Below are positions 1-8,461 of a stretch of DNA of 41,476 nt, piece after piece. A model generated the notes under the pieces. It did not search any database. It was not told the origin of the DNA and worked only from the letters and a program-made list of their open reading frames with translations. The first letter of the stretch is position 1. Every line of letters begins with the position of its first letter. A program made the translations under genes and the position numbers. Where the stretch lies: NCBI RefSeq assembly GCF_004122735.1, contig NZ_SDIF01000057.1, forward strand, positions 1 to 41,476. Direction: 5' to 3'. The stretch comes from Streptomyces sioyaensis (GTDB lineage: Bacteria > Actinomycetota > Actinomycetes > Streptomycetales > Streptomycetaceae).

Positions 1-26
1 GGTCTGGTGGGATGAGAGTTATATAA

Positions 27-51
27 GGGAGGGGGGGGCGGGGGTGGGGGG
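27..51 (+). other. G-run tract, possible G-quadruplex
   Basis: An almost pure guanine stretch has four or more runs of at least three G separated by single A, C or T bases. It lies about 70 nt upstream of the first gene's start. A G-quadruplex could form in DNA or in a leader transcript, but this is inferred from base composition only. Confidence 0.35.
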
Positions 52-85
52 TTGAGACGTCAAGAACGATGTCCCGCGCACGACA

Positions 86-102
86 TATGACGCACCGTCG
101 GA
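86..102. promoter_or_regulatory. Weak copy of the 17-bp TGACG-N3-CGTC operator-like motif
   Basis: TATGACGCACCGTCGGA matches most non-spacer positions of the stronger palindrome TCTGACGATGCGTCAGA at 2089-2105. It lies 18 nt before the start of the LLM gene at 121. The two arms are imperfect, so this is the weakest of five candidate sites. Confidence 0.3.
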
Positions 103-120
103 TAGGGCTCGGGAGGGCGT

Positions 121-1089
121 ATGGACAGCGCGTACGAGGCGGTGTGGCGGCCCGGGGCGGGGCGGCTGGCGTACGGGATGCAGCTTCCGGTGCAGGCGCA
201 GAGCACGCTCTTCGCGGAGAGCTGGGAGCCGGCCGCGGGGCCCGGAGATCTGGTCGCCGTCGCGCGGGCCGCCGACCACCACGGGTTCGCCTACCTCGCC
301 TGCTGTGAGCACATCGCGATCCCGCGGCGGCTGGCCGAGGCGATGAGCACCGTCTGGTACGACCCGGTCGCCACCCTCGCGCATCTGGCCGCCGTCACCG
401 AGCGGGTGCGGCTGCTCAGTCATGTGGCGGTGGTCGGGCTGAAGCATCCGCTGGTCACGGCCAAGCAGTACGCGACGCTGGACCGGCTCTCCGGGGGGCG
501 GCTGATTCTCGGGGTCGGGGCCGGGCACGTCCGGGAGGAATTCGAGGCGCTCGGGGTGGACTTCGAGCGGCGTGGCGCGGTGCTGGACGAGACGGTCGAC
601 GCGCTGAAGGCGGTGCTGGGGCCGGAGGAGTTCCCCGCGTTCGCGGGGGAGCGGTTCGCGTTCGAGGGGCTGGGGCAGGCGCCGCGCCCCGTGCAGACGC
701 CGCGGCCGCCGGTCTGGGTGGGCGGCTCCTCGCCCGCCGCCGTACGCCGGGCCGCGGTGCGCGGCGACGGGTGGTTGCCGCAGGGCGACCGGCGGGACGC
801 ACTGCCCGGCCAGATCGCGACGCTGCGGCGGCTGAGGGAGGCGGCGGGGATCGAGACGCCCCTCGTGATCGGCGCCCTCGCCGAGCCGCTGTATGTGGGC
901 AGGCCGGGGTGGGTGGTCGGCCGGCGGACGCTGTCCGGCGCGCCGGAGCGGATCGCGGACTCGCTGCGGGAGTACCGGGCGATGGGCGTGGATCAGGTCC
1001 AGGTGCGGTTCCGCAGCCGCAGCCGTAGCGAACTGACGGACCAGATGGCGGCGTTCGGGACGGACGTGGCGCCGCTGCTGGGCGGTTGA
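121..1089 (+). CDS. LLM-class (F420-dependent type) oxidoreductase
   Basis: The 322-aa product belongs to the luciferase-like monooxygenase TIM-barrel family, whose members use FMN or coenzyme F420 for hydride transfer. The family signature is clear: an LSGGRLILGVGAGHVREEF segment around residues 122-141 followed by an ERRGAVLDETVDAL helix, an HxxVTAKQYATLDRLSGG stretch before it, and a late VWVGGSS strand. The ATG at 121 has GGGAGG four bases upstream. The length is normal for the family. The next gene, an SDR, follows after 143 nt and the second LLM gene lies beyond it, so this may be the first gene of a catabolic run. F420 use is inferred from family and from fbiC elsewhere in the window; the substrate is unknown. 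Confidence 0.85.
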   Translation: MDSAYEAVWRPGAGRLAYGMQLPVQAQSTLFAESWEPAAGPGDLVAVARAADHHGFAYLACCEHIAIPRRLAEAMSTVWYDPVATLAHLAAVTERVRLLSHVAVVGLKHPLVTAKQYATLDRLSGGRLILGVGAGHVREEFEALGVDFERRGAVLDETVDALKAVLGPEEFPAFAGERFAFEGLGQAPRPVQTPRPPVWVGGSSPAAVRRAAVRGDGWLPQGDRRDALPGQIATLRRLREAAGIETPLVIGALAEPLYVGRPGWVVGRRTLSGAPERIADSLREYRAMGVDQVQVRFRSRSRSELTDQMAAFGTDVAPLLGG

Positions 1090-1126
1090 CGGGCCGCCGC
1101 CCCGGGACCTGCACGCCGGTGGGGCC

Positions 1127-1230
1127 ACGTACCCCGCCGGCAGGAGCGCACGTACCCCAGGCGTGCCCACCAGCGGAAACGGACGTACGCACCAGCAGGC
1201 ACAGACGTACTCACCAGCAGAGGAGTGCAG
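1127..1230 (+). repeat. Degenerate tandem repeat in SDR leader
   Basis: Four copies of a unit starting ACGTAC begin at 1127, 1150, 1183 and 1205. The last two share ACGTAC-N-CACCAGCAG. Unit length is irregular (22-33 nt). The array occupies nearly the whole gap between the LLM gene and the SDR and runs into the SDR ribosome-binding site (AGGAG, 1221-1225). Confidence 0.6.
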
Positions 1231-1232
1231 GT

Positions 1233-2018
1233 ATGGGCAAGCTCGACGGGCGGGTCGTCATCGTGACGGGTGCGGCGCGTGGGCAGGGTGAGCAGGAGGC
1301 GCGGCTGTTCGTCGCGGAGGGGGCGCGGGTGCTGCTCGGGGACGTGCTCGACGAGCGGGGGAAGGCGCTCGCCGGGGAGCTCGGTGAGCATGCCGCGCGG
1401 TACGTGCACCTGGATGTGACGCGGGAGGCGGACTGGCAGGCCGCTGTCGTCGCCGCCAAGGACACCTTCGGGAAGATCGACGGGCTGGTCAACAACGCCG
1501 GGATCCTGCGCTTCAACGAGTTGGTGTCGACGCCCTTGGCGGAGTTCCAGGAGGTGGTGCAGGTCAACCAGATGGGGTGCTTCCTGGGGATCCGTACGGT
1601 GGCGCCGGAGATCGAGGCGGCGGGCGGCGGCACCATCGTCAACACGGCTTCCTACACGGCGCTGACGGGCATGGCGTTCGTCGGGGCGTATGCCGCGACC
1701 AAGCATGCGGTCCTCGGGCTGACCCGGGTCGCCGCGATGGAGCTGGCGGCCAGGAAGATCCGGGTCAATGCGGTGTGTCCGGGGGCGGTGGACACCCCGA
1801 TGACCAACCCGGCCGCGCTCGACCCGGCCGTCGACCCCGCCGAGTCGAAGCGGGCCGTCGACGAGCTCTACCAGAAGCTGGTGCCGCTGGGGCGGATCGG
1901 GCAGCCGGAGGAGGTCGCCAAGCTGGCGCTCTTCCTGTCGTGCGCGGACTCGTCGTACATCACCGGGCAGCCGTTCGTCATCGACGGGGGCTGGCTGGCG
2001 GGGGTCAGCATCATCTGA
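1233..2018 (+). CDS. Short-chain dehydrogenase/reductase
   Basis: This 261-aa classical SDR has the N-terminal dinucleotide-binding motif TGAARGQG (about residues 12-19), NNAG near residue 88, a catalytic Ser-Tyr-Lys set in NTASYTALTGMAFVGAYAATK and the downstream NAVCPGAVDTPM segment. It would interconvert an alcohol and a ketone using NAD(P)H in the cytoplasm. The ATG at 1233 is preferred over an in-frame start 147 nt upstream because AGGAG lies at 1221-1225 and the upstream extension is a tandem-repeat translation. It sits between two LLM oxidoreductase genes and its stop codon lies inside a candidate operator, so it probably belongs to the same degradation pathway. The substrate cannot be read from the sequence. 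Confidence 0.9.
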   Translation: MGKLDGRVVIVTGAARGQGEQEARLFVAEGARVLLGDVLDERGKALAGELGEHAARYVHLDVTREADWQAAVVAAKDTFGKIDGLVNNAGILRFNELVSTPLAEFQEVVQVNQMGCFLGIRTVAPEIEAAGGGTIVNTASYTALTGMAFVGAYAATKHAVLGLTRVAAMELAARKIRVNAVCPGAVDTPMTNPAALDPAVDPAESKRAVDELYQKLVPLGRIGQPEEVAKLALFLSCADSSYITGQPFVIDGGWLAGVSII

Positions 2019-2030
2019 TGTGACGTCAGA
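2014..2030. promoter_or_regulatory. 17-bp operator-like palindrome, copy 1
   Basis: TCTGATGTGACGTCAGA has the outer arms TCTGA and TCAGA and aligns base for base with the copy at 2089-2105. It overlaps the SDR stop codon (2016-2018) and lies about 100 nt upstream of the next LLM gene. A homodimeric repressor, for example of the TetR type, is the natural reader; that is inference. Confidence 0.5.
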
Positions 2031-2088
2031 TCATGCGGTGGTGGCCCTTGACGCTCCATGCGCGCGCTGGAACAGTCGGCACATCGAA

Positions 2089-2105
2089 TCTGACGATGCG
2101 TCAGA
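2089..2105. promoter_or_regulatory. 17-bp operator-like palindrome, copy 2 (perfect)
   Basis: TCTGACGATGCGTCAGA is a perfect inverted repeat with 7-bp arms around a 3-nt centre. It ends 27 nt before the GTG start of the LLM gene at 2133, a position suited to repression. It is the best member of a family of sites at 2014, 15854 and 15930. Confidence 0.6.
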
Positions 2106-2132
2106 AATAGTCCCAGGGGACGGTGAACCTCC

Positions 2133-3257
2133 GTGGAATTCGGGCTCTTTGTACAGGGGTACGTGGGCAAGCGGGCCGAGACCGATCCGCTCGCGGAGCA
2201 CAAGGCGCTGATGGAGGAGACCGAGTACGTCATCCAGGCGGACACGTCCGGCTTCAAGTACGCCTGGGCGTCCGAGCACCACTTCCTGGAGGAGTATTCG
2301 CACCTCTCCGCCAATGACGTCTTCCTCGGCTATCTGGCCCACGCGACCGAGCGGATCCACCTGGGGTCCGGGATCTTCAACCCGCTCGCCCAGGTCAACC
2401 ACCCGGTGAAGGTCGCCGAGAAGGTCGCCATGCTCGACCACCTCAGCGAAGGGCGCTTCGAATTCGGCAGCGGGCGGGGCGCCGGCAGCCACGAGATCCT
2501 GGGGTTCCTGCCGGGCATCACCGATATGAACCACACCAAGGAGATCTGGGAAGAGACCATCGCCGAGTTCCCGAAGATGTGGCTCCAGGAGGAGTACCCC
2601 GGGTTCCAGGGCAAGCACTGGCAGCTGCCGCCGCGGAAGATCTTCCCCAAGCCGTACGGGGCCTCGCACCCGGCGATGTGGTACGCGGCCGGCTCGCCGT
2701 CCTCGTACGCCATGGCCGCGAAGAAGGGCCTGGGCGTCCTCGGCTTCAGCGTGCAGAAGGTCTCCGACATGGAGTGGGTGCTGGAGCAGTACAAGACGGC
2801 GATCCGGGACGCCGAGCCGATCGGTGACTTCGTCAACGACAACGTGATGGTGACGTCCACGGCGATCTGCGCCGAGACGCACGACAAGGCGGTGGAGATC
2901 GCGGTCAACGGAGGGCTCAACTACCTCCAGTCGCTGGTCTTCCGCTACCACGACACCTTCCCGCGGCCCGACGGCATCCCCGAGTGGCCCGAGCTGCTGC
3001 CCGACTACACCGCCGAGGTCATCGAGCTGCTGATCGCCGAGGAGCTGATGATCTGCGGCGACCCGGACGAGGTGCTCGGGCAGTGCCGGCGGTGGGAGCG
3101 GGCCGGCGCCGACCAGCTGAGCTTCGGTCTGCCGATCGGGATCTCGTACGAGGACACCATGAACACGATCCGGCTGATCGGGGAGCACGTGATCCCGGAG
3201 ATCGACACGGATCCGGTGCACCGGACCAGCCGGTTCCGGAAGGCCGCGGGCAGCTGA
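2133..3257 (+). CDS. LLM-class flavin/F420 oxidoreductase
   Basis: This 374-aa protein resembles the bacterial-luciferase branch of the LLM family. Visible features are an EHHFLEEYS segment near residue 49, the HATERIHLGSGIFN strand, HPVKVAEKVAMLDHLSEGRFEFGSGRGAGSHEI (about residues 90-122) and a long C-terminal region ending in an LIGEHVIPEI helix. It is longer than the 322-aa LLM protein at 121 and is not a close paralogue. The GTG start at 2133 has AGGGGA about 12 nt upstream. It follows a palindromic operator and precedes the amidohydrolase gene by 88 nt. It is probably a monooxygenase or reductase step in the same pathway. Flavin versus F420 use cannot be decided from sequence alone. Confidence 0.85.
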   Translation: MEFGLFVQGYVGKRAETDPLAEHKALMEETEYVIQADTSGFKYAWASEHHFLEEYSHLSANDVFLGYLAHATERIHLGSGIFNPLAQVNHPVKVAEKVAMLDHLSEGRFEFGSGRGAGSHEILGFLPGITDMNHTKEIWEETIAEFPKMWLQEEYPGFQGKHWQLPPRKIFPKPYGASHPAMWYAAGSPSSYAMAAKKGLGVLGFSVQKVSDMEWVLEQYKTAIRDAEPIGDFVNDNVMVTSTAICAETHDKAVEIAVNGGLNYLQSLVFRYHDTFPRPDGIPEWPELLPDYTAEVIELLIAEELMICGDPDEVLGQCRRWERAGADQLSFGLPIGISYEDTMNTIRLIGEHVIPEIDTDPVHRTSRFRKAAGS

Positions 3258-3279
3258 GGTCCGGCGGCAGGCCCGGGGG

Positions 3280-3342
3280 CCGATTTCCGCCGAGGAGCGG
3301 CCGAATTCCGCCGAGGAGAAGTCGATTTCCGCCGAGGAGAAG
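3280..3342 (+). repeat. Three 21-nt tandem repeats carrying duplicated Shine-Dalgarno sites
   Basis: Three exact-length 21-nt units at 3280-3300, 3301-3321 and 3322-3342 share the core TTCCGCCGAGGAG. The array ends three bases before the ATG of the amidohydrolase gene. Each unit carries GAGGAG, so the ribosome-binding site has been triplicated. The translated unit in the downstream frame is a heptapeptide of the SAEE type, but no start codon precedes it. Confidence 0.85.
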
Positions 3343-3345
3343 GGG

Positions 3346-5094
3346 ATGTCGCCCGTGCTCGACCACCTGATCAGGGGCGCGACCGTAGTGGACGGAACGG
3401 GCGCGCCCTCGTACACCGCCGACGTCGGTATCCAGGCCGGCCGGATCGCCGTCGTCGCGCCGGCCGGCACCGTCACCCAGGACGCGACGACCAGCGAGGA
3501 CGCCACCGGGCTGATCCTCGCTCCCGGCTTCGTCGACCCGCACACCCACTACGACGCCCAGCTCTTCTGGGACCCGTATGCGACCCCCTCGCTCAACCAC
3601 GGGGTGACGACCGTGGCGGGCGGCAACTGCGGATTCACCCTGGCACCGCTCCACCCCGGGCGGCCCGCGGACGCCGACTACACCCGCCGGATGATGTCCA
3701 AGGTCGAGGGCATGTCTCTGGTGGCGCTGGAGCAGGGCGCGCCCTGGTCGTGGAGCTCGTTCGGCGAGTATCTGGACGCCCTGGAGGGGCGGATCGCGGT
3801 CAACGCGGGCTTCATGGTGGGGCATTGCGCGCTGCGCCGCTACGTCATGGGGGAGGACGCCGTCGGCGGGCAGCCCACGCCCGCGCAGCTGGAGCAGATG
3901 CTGACGCTCTTCCACGAGGCGATGGACGCCGGGGCGTGGGGCTTCTCCACCACCCAGTCCGCCACCCACTCCGACGGCGACGGGCGGCCGGTCGCCTCCC
4001 GGTACGCCGAGCCCGCGGAACTGCTCGCGCTGGCGCGGGCCGTCGCCGCGCACGAGGGCACCCAGATCGAGGCCATCGTGGCCGGCTGTCTCGACCGCTT
4101 CAGCGACGCCGAGATCGAGCTGCTGGTCGAGCTGAGCGCCACGGCCGGACGCCCGCTGAACTGGAACGTGCTGACGATCGACGCGGCCGTCCCCGGGCGG
4201 GTGCCGCGGCAGCTGGTCGCCAGCGAACGGGCCCGGCAGGCCGGCGGCCGGATCGTGGCCCTGACGATGCCGATCCTCACGCCCATGAACATGTCGCTCG
4301 GCACCTTCTGCGCCCTGAACCTGATACCCGGGTGGGGCGACGTCCTCGGCCTGCCCGTGCCCGAGCGGATCGAGCGGCTCCGGGACCCCGGCGTCCGGGC
4401 AGAGTTGCTGCGGCGGGCGAACAGCAAGGAGGCGGGTGTCTTCCGCCGGCTCGCCCACTTCGGCCGGTATGTCATCGGGGACACCTACTCCACGGCGAAC
4501 GAGGGCCTGACCGGGCGCGTCGTCGAGGACATCGCGGCCGAACGCGGCCAGGAACCGTTCGCGTGCCTGGTCGAGATCTGCGCCAACGACCAGCTGCGGA
4601 CGGTGCTGTGGCCGATGCCCAGCGACAACGACCCGGCCTCCTGGGCCCTGCGCGCCGAGACCTGGCAGCACGAGGACGTGCTGCTGGGCGGGTCGGACGC
4701 GGGCGCCCATCTGGACCGGATGTGCGGGGCGCCGTATACGACGCGCTTCCTCGGTGACTGCCTGCGGGGCAGGAAGCTGATGGGGCTCGAACAGGCCGTG
4801 AAGATGCTCACCGACGACCCGGCGCAGCTCTTCGGCCTGCGGGAGCGGGGCCGCATCGAGGAGGGCTGGCACGCGGACCTCGTTCTCTTCGACCCCGAAC
4901 GGATCGACGCGGACAAGGCCACGCTGGTGCACGACCTTCCCGGCGACAGCCCGCGCCTGGACTCCCGGGCGATCGGCATCAACGCGGTGTGGGTCAACGG
5001 CGTCGAGGTGATCCGCGAGGACGTGGTGACCGGCGCGGTGCCGGGGACGGTGCTGCGCTCGGGGCGGGACACGAGAACGGTGAGTACCAAGTGA
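3346..5094 (+). CDS. D-aminoacylase-like amidohydrolase
   Basis: The 582-aa product belongs to the amidohydrolase superfamily, closest in appearance to N-acyl-D-amino-acid deacylases. The N-terminal beta-sandwich strand LIRGATVVDGTG is followed by the metal-binding DPHTHYD (H66, H68), GNCGF near residue 92, and a late GGSDAGAHLDR segment matching the family's Asp/His metal region. The C-terminal GRIEEGWHADLVLFDPERI is the usual composite-domain closure. The ATG at 3346 is preceded by GAGGAGAAGGGG. The stop overlaps the aldehyde dehydrogenase start by 4 nt (GTGA), so the two are translationally coupled. In this setting with LLM, SDR and ALDH genes it may hydrolyse an amide or lactone intermediate. 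True D-amino-acid specificity is not established. Confidence 0.85.
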   Translation: MSPVLDHLIRGATVVDGTGAPSYTADVGIQAGRIAVVAPAGTVTQDATTSEDATGLILAPGFVDPHTHYDAQLFWDPYATPSLNHGVTTVAGGNCGFTLAPLHPGRPADADYTRRMMSKVEGMSLVALEQGAPWSWSSFGEYLDALEGRIAVNAGFMVGHCALRRYVMGEDAVGGQPTPAQLEQMLTLFHEAMDAGAWGFSTTQSATHSDGDGRPVASRYAEPAELLALARAVAAHEGTQIEAIVAGCLDRFSDAEIELLVELSATAGRPLNWNVLTIDAAVPGRVPRQLVASERARQAGGRIVALTMPILTPMNMSLGTFCALNLIPGWGDVLGLPVPERIERLRDPGVRAELLRRANSKEAGVFRRLAHFGRYVIGDTYSTANEGLTGRVVEDIAAERGQEPFACLVEICANDQLRTVLWPMPSDNDPASWALRAETWQHEDVLLGGSDAGAHLDRMCGAPYTTRFLGDCLRGRKLMGLEQAVKMLTDDPAQLFGLRERGRIEEGWHADLVLFDPERIDADKATLVHDLPGDSPRLDSRAIGINAVWVNGVEVIREDVVTGAVPGTVLRSGRDTRTVSTK

Positions 5095-6581
5095 CGGCCG
5101 TGGAACGGCGTGCGCACCAACGGGACGCAGCAGAACGGCTGTTCATCGGCGGAGAGTGGGTCGAGCCCGACGGCGGCCACTACGAGGTCGTCGACCCGGC
5201 GACGGAGGCGGTCGTCGGGCTCGCACCGGAGGCGAGTCGGGCGCAGGTGCACGAGGCGGCGTCCGCGGCGCGCGCGGCGTTCTGGGCCTGGTCGCGTACG
5301 TCGCCGGAGCACCGCGCCGCGATACTCGACCGGGCCGCGGACCTGATGCAGCGGGACTTCGCCGCGCATGCCGAGCTCGCGCAGGCCGAGAGCGGCGCGA
5401 CGACCGCCACCGCGCGCGGGATGCAGGTCGCGGTGGGGGTGGCGCGCTTCCGGCGGTATGCGAAGGGGGCGCTGGAGCCCGTCGAGCAGGGGTTGCCGCC
5501 GCAGATCAACGAGGCCGGGCCGATGGGCAGGGCGGGGGTGCTGGGCGCGCTGGCCGTACGGCAGCCGGTCGGCGTCGTCACCTGCATCACCTCGTACAAC
5601 AACCCCTGGGCGAACCCCGCGGGGAAGATCGCGCCGGCTCTGGCGATGGGCAACACCGTCGTGGTGAAGCCGGCTCCGCAGGACCCGCTCTCGGTCTACC
5701 GGATGGCGGCGGCGCTGGCGGAGGCGGGAGTGCCGCCGGGGGTCGTGAACGTCGTCGGCGGGGCCTCGGCGGCGGTCGGGGCGGCGGCCGTCGACTCGCC
5801 CGACGTGGACATGGTGAGCTTCACGGGCTCCACGGCCGTCGGACAGCAGATCGCCGAGGTCTGCGGACGCGGGATGAAGCGCCAGCTCATGGAGTTGGGA
5901 GGCAAGGGCGCCGCGGTGGTCTTCGACGATGCGGACCTGGACGCGGCGGCGGCCGGCATCGGCACCACGTACTCCTTCTACAGCGGGCAGATCTGTACGG
6001 CGCCGACCCGGGTGCTCGCGCAACGGCGGGTGTACGAGGCGCTGGTGGAGCGGCTGGCGCGGTACCTCGCACGGCTGCCGGTCGGCGATCCCCGGGCGCG
6101 CGGGACGGTGGTCGGGCCAGTGATCTCGGCCGAACACCGTGACCGGGTCGAGTCGTACGTCGAGCTGGGCCGCAAGGAGGGCGCGCGGGTCGTGGCGGGC
6201 GGTGAACGGCCGTCCGCTCCGGAGCGCGGTTTCTATGTCGCGCCGACGTTGCTGGCCGACTGCACCCCCGAGATGCGCGTCGTACGGGAGGAGATCTTCG
6301 GCCCGGTCGTCGTGGTCGTGCCCTTCGACGAGGAGGACGAAGGGGTGGCGCTGGCCAACGACAGCGACTACGGCCTCATCGACTACGTGTGGTCCGGCGA
6401 TGTCGCCCGCGCCTTCCGGGTGGCCCGGCAGCTGCGGGCCGGCGGGGTCGGGGTGAACACCGTCGGCCGGAACATGGAAGCGCCGTTCGGCGGCTTCAAG
6501 AGGAGCGGAGTGGGGCGGGACGTGGGCTCGTACGCCCTGCATGCGTACAGCGAGCTACAGGCGATCGTCTGGGCGGGGTGA
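5091..6581 (+). CDS. NAD(P)-dependent aldehyde dehydrogenase
   Basis: This 496-aa protein is a full-length ALDH-superfamily enzyme that oxidises an aldehyde to a carboxylate. Key residues are visible: N171 in NNPWANP, K193 in VVKPAPQDP, the FTGSTAVG nucleotide-binding turn at 244-251, the general base E268 in LMELGGKGA, the nucleophile C302 in SGQICTAPTR, and the late EEIFGPV segment. The GTG at 5091 overlaps the amidohydrolase stop as GTGA, which selects this start over an in-frame start 102 nt upstream. It is the last gene of the plus-strand block and is followed by a convergent gene. The natural aldehyde is probably made by an upstream enzyme of the same operon, which is inference from gene order. 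Confidence 0.92.
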   Translation: MTAVERRAHQRDAAERLFIGGEWVEPDGGHYEVVDPATEAVVGLAPEASRAQVHEAASAARAAFWAWSRTSPEHRAAILDRAADLMQRDFAAHAELAQAESGATTATARGMQVAVGVARFRRYAKGALEPVEQGLPPQINEAGPMGRAGVLGALAVRQPVGVVTCITSYNNPWANPAGKIAPALAMGNTVVVKPAPQDPLSVYRMAAALAEAGVPPGVVNVVGGASAAVGAAAVDSPDVDMVSFTGSTAVGQQIAEVCGRGMKRQLMELGGKGAAVVFDDADLDAAAAGIGTTYSFYSGQICTAPTRVLAQRRVYEALVERLARYLARLPVGDPRARGTVVGPVISAEHRDRVESYVELGRKEGARVVAGGERPSAPERGFYVAPTLLADCTPEMRVVREEIFGPVVVVVPFDEEDEGVALANDSDYGLIDYVWSGDVARAFRVARQLRAGGVGVNTVGRNMEAPFGGFKRSGVGRDVGSYALHAYSELQAIVWAG

Positions 6582-6742
6582 GGCGGGCCGGGCGGTGTCG
6601 GGGTGAGGCCGTCGAGTGGGGCGGGCCGACCGCGGGCCGGGCCGGCGGCGTCCTGCTCGCGGCCGTCTTCCGGACCAGGACCTGTTCCCTGGGGCGGGGC
6701 AGGAGAGGGCCTGGCCGCCGGGCGCCTGGCGCGCGTTGTTTT

Positions 6743-6768
6743 GTCCGGCGGGTGTGCCGGGCCCGGAC
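6743..6768 (-). terminator. Possible terminator after the PHP gene
   Basis: GTCCGG and CCGGAC arms pair across a GC-rich loop immediately downstream of the minus-strand stop at 6769. On the minus strand the hairpin is followed by AAAACAA rather than a clean U-tract, so termination strength is uncertain. Confidence 0.35.
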
Positions 6769-8289
6769 TCAGCCCCAGCGGCCCACGAAGACCGGGTTGG
6801 TCATCGCCGCCATCGGGCCCGGGAGACCGGGCGTGGTGGAGGGATGGCGGACCTCCGCGCGTATGTAGGCGGCGTAGTCGGCGGTGGTCTGCCAGGTGAG
6901 GGTGCCGTCGCCCGACGGCGGCAGCGGGGCCGCGTACAGCCGCCCCTGGTCCGTGACGAAGGAAGCCGTGCAGCCCGGGGCGCCGGTGACCTTCAGCTGG
7001 GCGGTGACCTTGGAGGTACCTGGGACCTCCAGGCGCTCGGCGATCCCGGCGTGTTCGCCGTGCTCGCCGGTGACGGAGAAGGCCAGGTCGATCTTGCCGG
7101 ACTCGGCGATCCAGACGCGGCCCGCCCGGATGCCGTCCTGCAGGGCGCGGCGCGAGAGGTCGTCGGCGAGCACCACGGTCTGCGGCAGGCCGACGACATC
7201 CGGATCGCGGTGGGCGTCGCTGTGGCCGACGGCCGGCAGCCAGTCGGCGCGGCCCTGGACGTGCGCGACCAGGGTGTTGTCCCATTCGGCGAGGGTGACC
7301 TCGTCATCGGGGGTGTACGGGCCGTTCCAGACCTCCACCGCATCGGCGTCGTTCAGCCCGAACTTCCAGTTGCAGCCGATGCAGGTGGCGTGCGGATGCG
7401 CCGGGATGACCAGACCGCCGGCCCGTCGGACGGCGCGGGCGTACTTGCCGAAGGCGTTGTCGCGGGCCCGGTAGCGCCAGTCGATGAAGACCCCGGGGTC
7501 GGTGCCCATCGCCACCACGTGGCCGTTGCGGGTGGTGACTTCCTCGCCGGTGAGGATCAGCAGGTCGTGGCCCCACAGCCCCTCCCAGGCGCGGTGGGAG
7601 GAGGTGGTGTTGTGCTCGGTGGTGGTGAGGAAGTCCAGCCCGGCGGCGCGGGCCAGCGCGGCGATCTCCGCGGGCGTGCGCCGGCCGTCGGAGTGGACGG
7701 AGTGCAGATGACTGTCGCCCCGGTACCAGGCGCGGCCGCGGCCCCGGGCGCGCTCGGGCGGATACCCGGGAGCCGGGGTGTGGCCCCGCGGGCCGTACCG
7801 CACGGTGACCGTGACCTCGTAGGACAGCCCCTGCGGCGCGACCGTGTACGGGCCGAGGGCGATGTGCCAGGTGCCGGCGTTGACGGGGCCCGGGAGGTAG
7901 CCGGGGGTGGCCTCGTCGGCACGCAGGAAGAATTCCGTACGCGCCCCGCCCGACCAGCCGCGGAAGCCGGCGCCGCCGAGGTCGGTGCCCCGTTCGTCGA
8001 AGATGCCGATGTCGCAGGCATTGCCGGCCGTGCCCTCGGGGACGGGGGGCTTGTCATAGGTGTAGGAGACGGCGATCTCACGGACCCCATGGGGCACTTC
8101 GACGGGCAGATACACGAAGTCCGGTGCACCCGTGGGCAGATGGCCGGTGATCCGCCGGGTCCGCTCACCCGGCCCGCCGCCGGGCCGCCCCTCAGCGGGC
8201 GCTGCGTCGGCGAAGCTCACACGTCCGAGCGTAAGCGCGCCCGTCGCGCCCGCAACCGCGGAAAGTCTCAGAACCTCGCGTCGTTCCAT
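6769..8289 (-). CDS. Tat-exported PHP-domain metal-dependent hydrolase (CehA/McbA type)
   Basis: The 506-aa product begins MERREVLRLSAVAGATGALTL, a twin-arginine signal with a hydrophobic core and an ADAAPA cleavage region, so it should be secreted or surface-bound. After a beta-rich N-terminal domain (about 45-170) comes a PHP domain: DSHLHSVHSDG (H194, H196, D201), TTTEHN (E225, H226), EE near 249, AHPH near 295 and GHSDAH near 345. These are the metal ligands of the polymerase and histidinol phosphatase family. The ATG at 8289 is chosen over an upstream ATG because the Tat signal starts there and a GGGGCGGGG purine tract precedes it. It probably hydrolyses phosphoester or ester substrates outside the cell. 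No operon partner is visible; the third LLM gene is divergent. Confidence 0.85.
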   Translation of the reverse strand: MERREVLRLSAVAGATGALTLGRVSFADAAPAEGRPGGGPGERTRRITGHLPTGAPDFVYLPVEVPHGVREIAVSYTYDKPPVPEGTAGNACDIGIFDERGTDLGGAGFRGWSGGARTEFFLRADEATPGYLPGPVNAGTWHIALGPYTVAPQGLSYEVTVTVRYGPRGHTPAPGYPPERARGRGRAWYRGDSHLHSVHSDGRRTPAEIAALARAAGLDFLTTTEHNTTSSHRAWEGLWGHDLLILTGEEVTTRNGHVVAMGTDPGVFIDWRYRARDNAFGKYARAVRRAGGLVIPAHPHATCIGCNWKFGLNDADAVEVWNGPYTPDDEVTLAEWDNTLVAHVQGRADWLPAVGHSDAHRDPDVVGLPQTVVLADDLSRRALQDGIRAGRVWIAESGKIDLAFSVTGEHGEHAGIAERLEVPGTSKVTAQLKVTGAPGCTASFVTDQGRLYAAPLPPSGDGTLTWQTTADYAAYIRAEVRHPSTTPGLPGPMAAMTNPVFVGRWG

Positions 8290-8461
8290 CCCCGCCCCCC
8301 GTGCCGTATGGAGTCCGTTCCGTGTCGCTGCGCGGCCGGCTCGTTGCGCCGCGTGAAAACTGTTGTACGCGGGTGCGACACGGAGCGAAAGGGCTGTGGA
8401 TAACCGTTGGCCGGTGAGGCACCATGCGGTCACCCACACGTCTGACGGAGGTTTCCCCACC

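Noticed and set aside
8441..8451. TCTGACGGAGG as a further copy of the 17-bp operator
   Set aside because: Only the left arm matches; the right arm is missing and the bases form the ribosome-binding site of the gene at 8462.
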